Positions 27,230-36,500 of a DNA stretch of 64,000 nucleotides are shown here, piece by piece. Origin of the DNA: Streptomyces sp. H27-H5 (lineage in GTDB: Bacteria; Actinomycetota; Actinomycetes; Streptomycetales; Streptomycetaceae). The DNA is taken from positions 1 to 64,000 of the forward strand of contig NZ_JAPNLK010000054.1 of NCBI RefSeq assembly GCF_026627505.1, in the 5' to 3' direction. The position numbers and the translations under genes are program-made. Each line of letters starts with the position of its first letter. The stretch's first letter is position 1. A model generated the notes under the pieces. The model was not told the origin of the DNA, did no database searches, and saw nothing but the letters and a program-made list of their open reading frames with translations.

Positions 27230-29608
27230 GTGGCGGACTACAACAGCGGTGGTTTCCACCAGGGCGACGACGGGACGATCTTCGGCAATCCCGACGGCTC
27301 GTCCACCGGCAGCCTGGCCGACTACGACAACTGGGACTGGAAGCAGATCATGGCGGCCATCACCGGCATGTCCGCCGGCGTCGGTTCCGCCGCCAACGAG
27401 TCCCACGCGCGCGCCGTCGCCGACCCCCAGTCACTCCTGGACACCGCCAACGCGTTCTACCACGTGCAGCGGACCCTCGAAGGGGTCACGAAGAGCCTGG
27501 TCGACCAGGCCAAGGCGCTCGCGGGCGAGAACGGGCCGTGGAGCGGCGCCGCGGCCGACTCCTTCCTGGAGATGATGACCGGCTTCTCCCGGCAGGTGAA
27601 GGCCAACGCGGACGTCCTGTCGGGCGGTTCGACGGGCGATCACTCGGTCCCCCACCAACTGGCGAACAACGCGATCACCCTGCGGAGCGCACAGAACAAG
27701 CTCGCGCAGATCGACACCTGGTACGCGGACCAGGCGATCGCGATGGGTGTCACGCCCATGTCCAACGGCCTGATCCCGATCAGCCAGAAGCCCGAACTCG
27801 TCCAGATGATGAACGAGGACATGCGCAGCGTGCTCAAGAGCCTGGCGCACGCCTACCAGGTCACCACCGACGCGATCATCAATCCGGTGCCGGTGCGTTC
27901 CCCGGCCGAGCACCCCGAGGGCCCCGGCACCGGGGACGGCGACCCCGGGCCGGGTCCCGAACTGGGCGGGCCGGACGGCGGCATCGGGGGCACCGGGAGC
28001 CTCGCGGACCTGTCCGGCATGCCCGACACCGGCCTCGACACGGGGTCCGGCTCGGGCGCCGGGCTCGGCGGTGTGGGCGAGCTCGACGGCCTGGACCCGT
28101 CCGGTTTCCCGGGCGATCCGTCCGCGCTGGACGGCTCCGGGCTCGGCGGCGCCGGACTCGGCGACCTGGGCCTGGACGGCACCGGGTTGGACGGCGGGGG
28201 CACGGGCGGCGCGGGCTTCGGCGACCTCGGTCTGGACGGCCTCGACCCTTCCGCCCTCGACCATGCGCTCAACCCCCTCTCCTTTCCGGGACTCGGCGGT
28301 CTGGGCGGACTCGGCGGCCTCGGCACCGGCCGTCCGACGTCCTCCGGCCTCGGGGGCTTGGGCGGCCTGTCCTCGGCCGACCCCGCCGCCTTCGGGGACA
28401 CCGGGCTCGGCGACGGCCTCGGCAGTGGGCTCACGGACGGGCTCACCGGCGGACTGGGCGGCGGACTGACCGAGGGCCTGGCCGGCGGTCCCACCGACGG
28501 ATCGGGCATGCCGTCGCAGATGCCGACGTCGTCGGGGATGCCGTACATGCCGGGCATGGGCGGCACCGGCGCCGGCGGTGCAGGTCAGGGGGCGGAGCCC
28601 ACGGACGCCTCGGGGTTGCTCGACGCGAGCGCCGAACCGTGGGAGGGCGACGCTGCCACCGGGGGCGACGACGTGGGCTCGGAATGGGGCGCGACGGCCG
28701 GCGGGGAGGGCTTGGGCACGGGCGGAATGCCGTACCTGCCGGGCATGGGTGGCACGGGCGCCGCGAGCGGCGGCCGCGACGGGGTCGGCGAACGTTCGGA
28801 CGCGTCGGGGCTGCTCGACGCGAGCGCCGAGCCCTGGGAGGCCGAAGTGGCGGACGGCGACGGCGAGGCCGGCGCGCCGGAGGGCGCCCTGCCCGGCGTG
28901 CCGTACCTGCCCGGCTTCGGCGCGCCCGCCGCGGGCGCGCGCACCACCTCCGCCACCCGCGGTAGCGGCGGGGAGGACACGCGTACCGGGGCCTCCGCGG
29001 CCGGGACCGCGCAGGCCGCCGCCTCCCCGACGGGCGGTACGGCTCAGGGCGGTGCACCGCAGGCCGGAACCGCTGGGGGTGGCTCAACGCCCGCCTTGGC
29101 TGCACATGCCACCGCCGCGGAGCCGGAGACGGCCGTCGCCCCTGTCGCGGTGGGGTCCGACGGGCTGCCGCTGTCCGGCGACGGCGGGGGCGCCGTCGTC
29201 CTGCGACCCGTCGCCGACGGCGCCGAGGAGGACTTCACCGCCTGGGAGGCCGGGGCGGGCGCCGGCGCCTTCGTCCCGCTGCTGTGGTCGCTTCCCGAGG
29301 AGCGGGAGACGCGGACGGCCCCGGAGGAGAGCGGGCCTGGTGTGGCGGGCGAGCCGCGGAGCACCTGGCAGCCCGAACGCTCCGCTCCCGGGGACTCACC
29401 GGCGGCGGGCAGCGGCGTTCCGCGCGTGTCCGGCTGCGGAGACGGCGGGCCCGAGGAGGAGGCCGTGGATCCCGACGCCGAGACGGCGCAGGAACAGGAG
29501 ACGGACGGGGATGCGGCCGAGCGGACCGGCCGCGTGATCGCGGATCTGCTGGTCCAGGAAGAGAGCACGTGGGGCGCCGTTCCCGGCGGGCCCACCTCCG
29601 CGTACTGA
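27230..29608 (+). CDS. WXG/AAWKG-like N-terminus with long Gly-rich repeat tail, probable T7SS substrate
   Basis: 792 residues from GTG 27230 (CAGGAG upstream). Residues ~30-210 form a helical domain with NWDWKQIMAAITG and a PWSGAAADSF turn, resembling WXG/AAWKG-family secreted proteins. From ~230 the chain is Gly/Asp/Leu-rich with GLGGLG-type repeats, then two near copies of a block (GMPY[ML]PGMGGTGA, then DASGLLDASAEPWE) and a third shortened copy (GVPYLPGFGAP). The acidic C-terminus ends STWGAVPGGPTSAY. No catalytic domain is visible. The tail suggests a surface or wall-spanning protein exported by the neighbouring system. Confidence 0.8.
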   Translation: MADYNSGGFHQGDDGTIFGNPDGSSTGSLADYDNWDWKQIMAAITGMSAGVGSAANESHARAVADPQSLLDTANAFYHVQRTLEGVTKSLVDQAKALAGENGPWSGAAADSFLEMMTGFSRQVKANADVLSGGSTGDHSVPHQLANNAITLRSAQNKLAQIDTWYADQAIAMGVTPMSNGLIPISQKPELVQMMNEDMRSVLKSLAHAYQVTTDAIINPVPVRSPAEHPEGPGTGDGDPGPGPELGGPDGGIGGTGSLADLSGMPDTGLDTGSGSGAGLGGVGELDGLDPSGFPGDPSALDGSGLGGAGLGDLGLDGTGLDGGGTGGAGFGDLGLDGLDPSALDHALNPLSFPGLGGLGGLGGLGTGRPTSSGLGGLGGLSSADPAAFGDTGLGDGLGSGLTDGLTGGLGGGLTEGLAGGPTDGSGMPSQMPTSSGMPYMPGMGGTGAGGAGQGAEPTDASGLLDASAEPWEGDAATGGDDVGSEWGATAGGEGLGTGGMPYLPGMGGTGAASGGRDGVGERSDASGLLDASAEPWEAEVADGDGEAGAPEGALPGVPYLPGFGAPAAGARTTSATRGSGGEDTRTGASAAGTAQAAASPTGGTAQGGAPQAGTAGGGSTPALAAHATAAEPETAVAPVAVGSDGLPLSGDGGGAVVLRPVADGAEEDFTAWEAGAGAGAFVPLLWSLPEERETRTAPEESGPGVAGEPRSTWQPERSAPGDSPAAGSGVPRVSGCGDGGPEEEAVDPDAETAQEQETDGDAAERTGRVIADLLVQEESTWGAVPGGPTSAY
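28531..28925 (+). repeat. Internal ~190-base coding repeats in the Gly-rich T7SS protein
   Basis: The string encoding GMPYMPGMGGTGA begins near 28537 and recurs as GMPYLPGMGGTGA near 28726 and as GVPYLPGFGAP near 28897. The block encoding DASGLLDASAEPWE occurs near 28605 and 28798. The period is about 190 bases, then 170. Confidence 0.75.
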
Positions 29609-29676
29609 GAGTCCACGCCGCCCGTCCGAGGGCGGCCCGCGCCCGCCGGCACCGCCCCGAGAAAGGATGAGTTCAC

Positions 29677-30108
29677 ATGTCCAGCCCGTACGACCAGCAG
29701 ATCGAGGATCTGCTGGAGCAGTACCGCCGACAGCGCGCGGAAGCCGTGGAGACCCGGCAACGCATCAACGGGACCACGTCGACCGCGACCGCCCCGCGCC
29801 AGGCAGTGAAGATCACCGTCGGCGCCCAGGGCGAGGTCACCGCGATCGAGTTCCCCACCGGCGCCTACCGCCGGATGGCGCCCAAGGAGCTGGCCGACGT
29901 CCTGCTCACGACCATCCGCCAGGCCAGGTCCGAGGCCCTGGAGGGCGTCGCCGCGGTGCTCGCGGAAGGGCTGCCGCCCGGCGTGACCGTGCCCGACCTG
30001 CTCCAGGGGCGGGTCGATCCGGGCACCGTCCTGCCCGAGGACCCGGCGATGCCGGACTCCGTACGCGAATACGTCGACCACGGCTTCCAGGGGGATCCCC
30101 ATGAGTGA
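29677..30108 (+). CDS. YbaB/EbfC-like small protein in the T7SS run
   Basis: 143 residues. An N-terminal coiled helix (QQIEDLLEQYRRQRAEAVET) is followed by the YbaB-type beta hairpin (VKITVGAQGEVTAIEFPTGA) and C-terminal helix. YbaB homologues bind DNA, but relatives encoded in ESX loci (EspL/EspB-region type) act as chaperones for secreted factors. Here a chaperone for the adjacent WXG protein and toxin is the likelier role. It has an AGGA site ~10 bases before the ATG. Its stop lies inside the next gene (8-base overlap). Confidence 0.82.
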   Translation: MSSPYDQQIEDLLEQYRRQRAEAVETRQRINGTTSTATAPRQAVKITVGAQGEVTAIEFPTGAYRRMAPKELADVLLTTIRQARSEALEGVAAVLAEGLPPGVTVPDLLQGRVDPGTVLPEDPAMPDSVREYVDHGFQGDPHE

Positions 30109-30469
30109 CGGCACGTTCTCCGTCGACACCGACCGGTTGGACCAGGCCGCGCCACAGGTCCAGGAACTGGCCGGACGGATCAGGTCCGTCGCCACCAAGC
30201 TGGAGGGCAGGCTGTCCGCCCTCGGCGCGTGCTGGGGCGACGACGAGAGCGGCCGGCAGTTCCTGGAACAGTACGCCGAGCCGAAACGGCAGCTGGGCCA
30301 CGGCATCACCGGCGCCGCCGAGGTGCTGCACAGCACCGTCGACGGCATCCGCACCATGGCCAAGGGCTTCCAGCGGACCGAGGAGGCCAACGTCGAGGCG
30401 CTCCGCGCGCTCACTCCCACGGACCCGGTCACGGTGGGCGACGTGTCACCGCACCGCTCCCGCCGCTAG
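30101..30469 (+). CDS. WXG100-like protein preceding the giant toxin
   Basis: 122 residues, overlapping the YbaB-like gene by 8 bases. The sequence FSVDTDRLDQAAPQVQELAG is the usual opening of actinomycete WXG proteins; the turn is CWGDDESGRQF, so WGD stands where WxG is expected. Genes of this kind just before a T7SS polymorphic toxin usually encode its export partner or chaperone; the tight order supports that here. Confidence 0.85.
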   Translation: MSDGTFSVDTDRLDQAAPQVQELAGRIRSVATKLEGRLSALGACWGDDESGRQFLEQYAEPKRQLGHGITGAAEVLHSTVDGIRTMAKGFQRTEEANVEALRALTPTDPVTVGDVSPHRSRR

Positions 30470-30477
30470 GCCGTCGC

Positions 30478-30495
30478 TTTCGGATCTTTCGGATC
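30478..30495 (+). repeat. Tandem 9-bp repeat before the toxin gene
   Basis: TTTCGGATC occurs twice in a row (30478-30486, 30487-30495), followed by a third partial TTTCCGG. It lies in the 89-base gap before the toxin start. Purpose unknown. Confidence 0.5.
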
Positions 30496-30558
30496 TTTCC
30501 GGGGCCCTGCACCGGCACCGGCACTGACCACCCCCCTTACCGAGGAACACGGCACCAC

Positions 30559-33500
30559 ATGAGCGTCGACATGCCCCCCGAGCTCGCCTGGGTCGCCCGG
30601 CTGGCGGTCGGTCAGTCGTGGCCCAAGGGCAACGAGGACGGCCTGCACGCCCTCGGCCAGGCGTGGCACGAGGCGGCGCAGGAGCTCAAGGGGATCAGCG
30701 AGCAGGTCGGCGCTTCCGGAAACGGGGTCCTGGAGAGCGTGGGAGGACAGGTCGCGGACGAGTTCCGCAGCTTCGTCACGCAACTGGAGTCCAGCATCCC
30801 GGAGATGGCGCAGTCCGCCGGCCAACTGGGGAAGCTCGGCCGGCACACCGCCGTCCAGGTGGAGTACTCCAAGTACATGATCCTCGGCCAGCTCGTCCTG
30901 CTGGCCGCCCAGATCGCGCAGTGGGCCTTCTTCGCACCCGAGGTCATCCCGCTCGCCGTCACCGGGGCCCGCATCGCGGTGAAGATGATCCTGCGCCGGC
31001 TGCTCATCTCGGTCGCCACCGGTGTCGCGATGAACGTCGGTCTCGACGTCGCCGTCCAGACCATCCAGTTCCTCAAGGGCGACCGCACCGAGTGGAGCAC
31101 GGACAACACCGTCTCCGCCGTCGTCTCGGGCGCCATCGGCGGGGCGGTGGGCGGTGTCTTCTTCGGCGCGGGCGGCGTACTGGCGCCGAAGTTCGCGCAC
31201 GCGCTGCTCGGCAAGGTGGTCCTGGGCGCGGCCACCGGCGTGGCAACCGCCGGAATCATGTACGGCATCTACAAGAGCGGCGAGGAGGAGTTCGGGTCGT
31301 CCATCTCCGCGGGCGCCCTGGGAGCCCTGGGCGGCGGCGGCCGACGGCGCTTCGGCGGCAAGGGAACCACGATCGAGGTCGACCCGGTGCACCTGAACGT
31401 GCCGGACGCCCTGCGCTTCGACCTCCCCGGGCTGCCGACGGCCGAGAAGGCGGCCCTGTCCGACCCGCCGCCGTCTCCGGGCCGGGTCGCACCGGAGCCG
31501 GGACGGGGCGGCGGAGCCGATCCGGTGAACGGGGCCGGCACGGGAACGGGAACGGGAACGGGAGCGGACGGGGCCGGCTTCCGCGCGCCGCGCACCGAGA
31601 GCGCCCCGGCCGTCCACGGCGCGACGGGCGACACGCGCGCCCCGGCCGCGGCTCCCGGCGACGGCGGCCTGCCCGGCTTCGCGACCGTGCTCGGCCCGGC
31701 CCAGGGCCCGACTGCCTCGGCACCGGGCCACGCCGCCGCGCCGGCCCTCTCCGGCGCCGCTCCGTCCGGTACGGCCGCATCCGGTACGGCCTGGTCAGGC
31801 GCCCACGGCCCGGGCTCCGCCCGCACGGCGGCCACTGCCCCGGTCGTCCGTACCAGCACGGGTACGGGTGTCGGCCCCACGGCCGCCGAGGTGACCCGCC
31901 CCGCGACCGCGGGCGCTCCCGGCGCCGCCACCCCCGCGGCGCCGCCCGGTGGACCGGCCGCAGGAGCCGCGGGTGCCGCCGGAACCGGCGGGCTAAACGC
32001 CGCGGCGGGACCGGGGTCGGACCCGTCCCGCTCCGTCCGTACGGAGACGAGCCCCACCCCGTCGGCCGGCGCGGGACAGCACGCGGGACCGCAGGCGTCG
32101 GCGGCGGCCGGCGCACCGCACGCCGGGCCGGAAGCGTCGGTGGACACCGCCTCCCGAACCGGACCGCAGGCACCGGCAGCCACCGGCCCGCACCCCGTGC
32201 CGGAACGACCCGGCGCCCCGGTCACCGCCACCACCGCGGACACCGCGGACACCACGGCCGCGCACACGGCCACCGGCAGGGCCACCGGTACGGTCGGCGC
32301 CGCGGAGAGCGCCGCCACCCGCGACCCGGGGTCGGCCCCGCCGCCCGGGCACGTTCCCGGCGGGCCGACGCCCGCCCCCCGCATGGCGCTCGATCGCACC
32401 CCGCGGTTCGTCGTCCGGTCCTCCTTCGAGGCCCGCCGGTTCACGTACCAGGGCGAGTCCGTCACCGACCTCACCGTCAGGGTCGCGTTCCGGGCCGGCG
32501 GCGGCCACGACACCGAGGCCGTCTGGAGCCGGATGTCCGATGGTGTCCGGGAGTTCCTCAACGGGCCGGAGTACCGTCTCCCGGGCGGCGACCGGCTGCA
32601 CGTCACCGTGCTGCGCGCCCGCCCCGGCGACGAACCGCACCTGACCGTCGACCTCGTCGGCCGCGACCGGGGCATGGACCAGCGGTCGTGGTGGCCTGAT
32701 GCCGACCCCGTCGACTACGCGCACGAACTGGCCCATCAGATCGGTTTGCGCGACGAGTACCGCGACCCGAGCGCTCCGCACCGTCCCGCCGTCGAGGGCA
32801 GCCTGCAAGGCGACTACCGCTCCCCCGCGCCAGAGGGCCTACGGCAGGCGGGCCTGCGGGACCGTCATCTGCGGCTGATCGCCGCCCTCGTCGGGGACCT
32901 CGACCAGCAGACCGGCGCACCGCGCCGCGAGGATCCCGCAGCCGCGGCCCTCCTGTACGACGCGGAGTGGGCACGGGCCTGGCGGGGCGCCGCGGCCAAC
33001 GACCGGAGCCACGTGTGGGTGGACCCGGTCTCCAATCCCCTGCGCCACGGCCAGGACGGAAACCCCGCCCGCGACGAGGTCTCGACGGACGACCGCGGCG
33101 AGAACCGGAGCGATCAGCGGACGGAGTCACCGTCGGTGGCTCCACGCATGTTCGGGCCGCCGGTGTACTCGCCCGACAACTCGCTGATCATGCAGCCCGG
33201 TTACGCGTCCGGCGATCAGTTCGGCATCCTGGCCTCGCTGCTCCACGACCCGAACCGGCACGTCCTCATCGCCCGCGGACCGGACAGCGGCCTGCCCGGG
33301 CACGACCCGGTCCGTGACAAGTCCCGGGCCATCGAGGCCTTCTACCTGGAGAGCGGCATCCCCGCCGATCGGGTGCATCACGTCGACGTGCCGAACCTGG
33401 AGAAGGGCAACGTCTGGCCCGCCCTCAACGACGAGGCCACCCGCATCGCGCAGCAGCAGTGGGGGATCAACAAGCACTTCCACGAGATGTTCCAGGTCAA

Positions 33501-36500
33501 GGAGTTGTGGGGGGTCACCGACGGCACCGATCACGTCGGCCGGGTGTTCTCCGAGGAGTTGCGGGGCCGGGTCCGCGAGGCCTGGCACCTGGGCGAGGAC
33601 CGCGATGCCGAGGTCAACGCGTGGCTGGCCGGGCGGGGGGTGCGGATCCCGCCGGGCGAGGGCCGCGTTCTGGTGCTGTGGTCCCGGTTCTCCGGCAAGG
33701 CCACGCAGTGGTCGGACCTCCGGGGCCGGATGGAGCACGACACCAGCTTCCAGGGTGTCCGCCAGCTCCTGCGGAACCTGGCCGGCGACTACAAGGCGGT
33801 GATCATCACCGGCGACGCGCACCCGGACGCGGGCAAGGGCGGCAAGTGGGACGCCCTGGTGCGGGAGATGCGCACCGAGCTGGGCACCGACACCATCCAC
33901 CAGGTCACCGGCTTCTGGCGGGGCACCGACCCCGGGCTGGCCGCCTGGGGCGGCGACACCCGCACCGGACAATTCCGGCTGTACGACAGCCTCGCCCGTC
34001 AGCACGGCGTGCAGCACCTGGGGTTCCGTTCCGGGAACCTGGAGGCCGTCGCGCTCATCGGCCACGACGTGCACTACCTGGAGGAGTCGGGGGCGACGGG
34101 CTCCCATCGCATGGAGGCGTGGCACGACGCCGACGGCACCGGCACCACCCGCAAGGGCGGCCTCGCGCCGGGGTACGAGCGCGTCGTCATCGCGGAGCCG
34201 CCCACCGCCTCGGGCAGGTACGGCAAGCAGTTCGACACGGGCGGCCCCCTGGAGGGGACGTACCAGCCGGCCGATCCGGGTTCCTGGTGGCGCAAACCGG
34301 TCCACGCGTACGGCAACGAGCGCGGCTTCGGCCACGCCGACGTGCAGTCGATCCGGGAGGAGCTGGGGCTCACCGGCCGGTTCCAGGACCGCGACGCCTT
34401 CGACGCCGACCGCGTCCGCCACATCCAGCGCAGGTACGGGGCGGTGCGCGCCGTCGTACGGCAGTACGGGCACCTGGTCGAGTACGACGTCGAGCAGTAC
34501 CTGGCGCAGGCCGAGGCCTTCTTCCACACGCCCCTGGAGCGCTATCCGCACGGCCCGAGCCAGATGTACGCGGACTTCGTCGAGCACGTCCTCCCGAACT
34601 TCCCCGCGGTCTGGGAGGTGCACCGCCAGATCCAGACCCGGATCCAGATGCAGGCCTGGGAGGCGTACAACCGGCAGCAGGCCGGACAGGGCAACGGCGG
34701 CGAGGTCACACCGCGCGCCCCGCAGTCGGACACCACCGGCAGTCCGTCGGGCACCACCGGGACACCGTCGGGCAGTTCGGGCAGTACCGGCAGCTCCGGC
34801 GCGGGTGCCTCGGCCGGGGTCACCCCCGCCGAGGCGCGGGCGCGCTACGGCATGCCCGAGGGCAACTTCCGAAAGTTCCAGGAGGTCGCGACGAGGAATA
34901 GGCTCAGGATCGACGTCCGGCCCACGAACCCGACCGCTCCCGCCTGGCTCGACCAGGGCAAGCTCCCGAAACCGAAGGACATCAAGGCCAAGTCGATCAA
35001 CGACCTGGACACCCGTCTGGGGGCCAAGGCCGAACACCGAGGGCTGATCGGGTACTTCCGGCCGGTCATGCCGGAGCGCGGGGACACCGACGCCGCCACT
35101 TGGAGCCGAATCGAGGCGCGGTTCGACCAGCGGACGGAGGAGTTCGACACGCTGGCGCCGGTCATGGAGGCCCTGGCGGCCGAGGGCCGGTTCAAGGTCG
35201 AGGACGGGCTGGTGTACGGCCGGGACCAGGAGGGGGGCTGGCGCGAGATCACCGGCGACCACGACGTGTTCGACATCAGCACCCCGGGCAGCACCCGGCT
35301 CAAGGGCAGCCCGTATGACCGTGTGGTCGGCGAGATGATGGCGAACGACATGGCCGTCATGCACGGCGCCCACATGGACTGGGAGCCGTCGTCGCCCTTC
35401 AGCAAGGGCATCTTCAGCAAGATCGTGGAGTCGCACCAGGAGGGCGGCGAGCCGCTGCTCCGCTTCCTCCCCGGTGTGAACGACGCCGAACTCGTCCACG
35501 CCCGGCCCGTGCTCCGGCCGCCGTCCACGGCGGAAACGCCCGCCACCCCATCGGAGTCGGCGCCCGCGCCGTCCATGGCCGCCGCGCCGGAACGGGCTGT
35601 GCGCGGCGGCGTCCGCGCTCCCGCGGCCGCACCCCACAGCCGCGTCGCCGATCTCCGCGGTGACGAGGTGGCGCCCCAGGCGCCGCGGACGGCTCCACAG
35701 GAGCCGGCGGCGACCTCGGGGCGCACCGGCCGGCCCGCTCCCCCCGCCGGCCCGCCACTCACCCGCGCCGTGGCGTTCGGGGCGGAGGACTCGACCGGGC
35801 TCGGCCCCGCGGAGGTCGGCCGCCTCGACGCACTGGCCGCCGCCGTGGCGCGCGGCACGGTCCGGCACGCCGAGGCGGGGCTGCCGCTGCCGGAGGTGAC
35901 GATCGCCGGCCACGGCACCGCGTCCGTGGCGGGACGGCCGCACTTCGGCCGGGCCGTCCAAGTCGGCGCCGAGCGTGCGGAGGGCGTCCGCGAGGTCTTC
36001 GTCCGGCGCCTCGACGCGCACCTGCGTGACCTCGGGTCCCCGCTGACGGCCTCCGCCCTGTCGATCGCGCGCGAGTCCCGCGGCTCGGACCTGCCGCACG
36101 GCACGGACCCCGCCCACGACACTCCGGAAGCCCGGCGCCTGGCGGTCGTCACCGTCACGCACATGCCGACCGAACGGCCCCCCGTACGCGACGACCTGCC
36201 CCAAGGCGCGCTCGCCGGGCGGCACTTGCCGGACGGACCGGCGCCGGCCCTGGTCGAGCGGCCGCGGGCCCTGGACCGACAGGGCGGCGCACCCGACGGG
36301 CAGTCGGCGGCGCCGGATGGACACCGGCACGCACCCGACGGGCGGCCGCCCGTCCGGGACGTCCGGGCGCCGGTCGCGGACGAGCCGGCGCCGCCGGTGC
36401 GGGAGGGACGCCCGCCCGTCCGCCCCGAACAGTGGCTGGACCGCCGCGAGCGGGCGGGCTGGGCGGTGCTGCGGACCGAGCGGTTCGACCCGGCGCGGGA

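Noticed and set aside
31541..31564. Hexamer array as a CRISPR-like repeat
   Set aside because: Units are six bases, contiguous and in frame inside a linker; there are no spacers.
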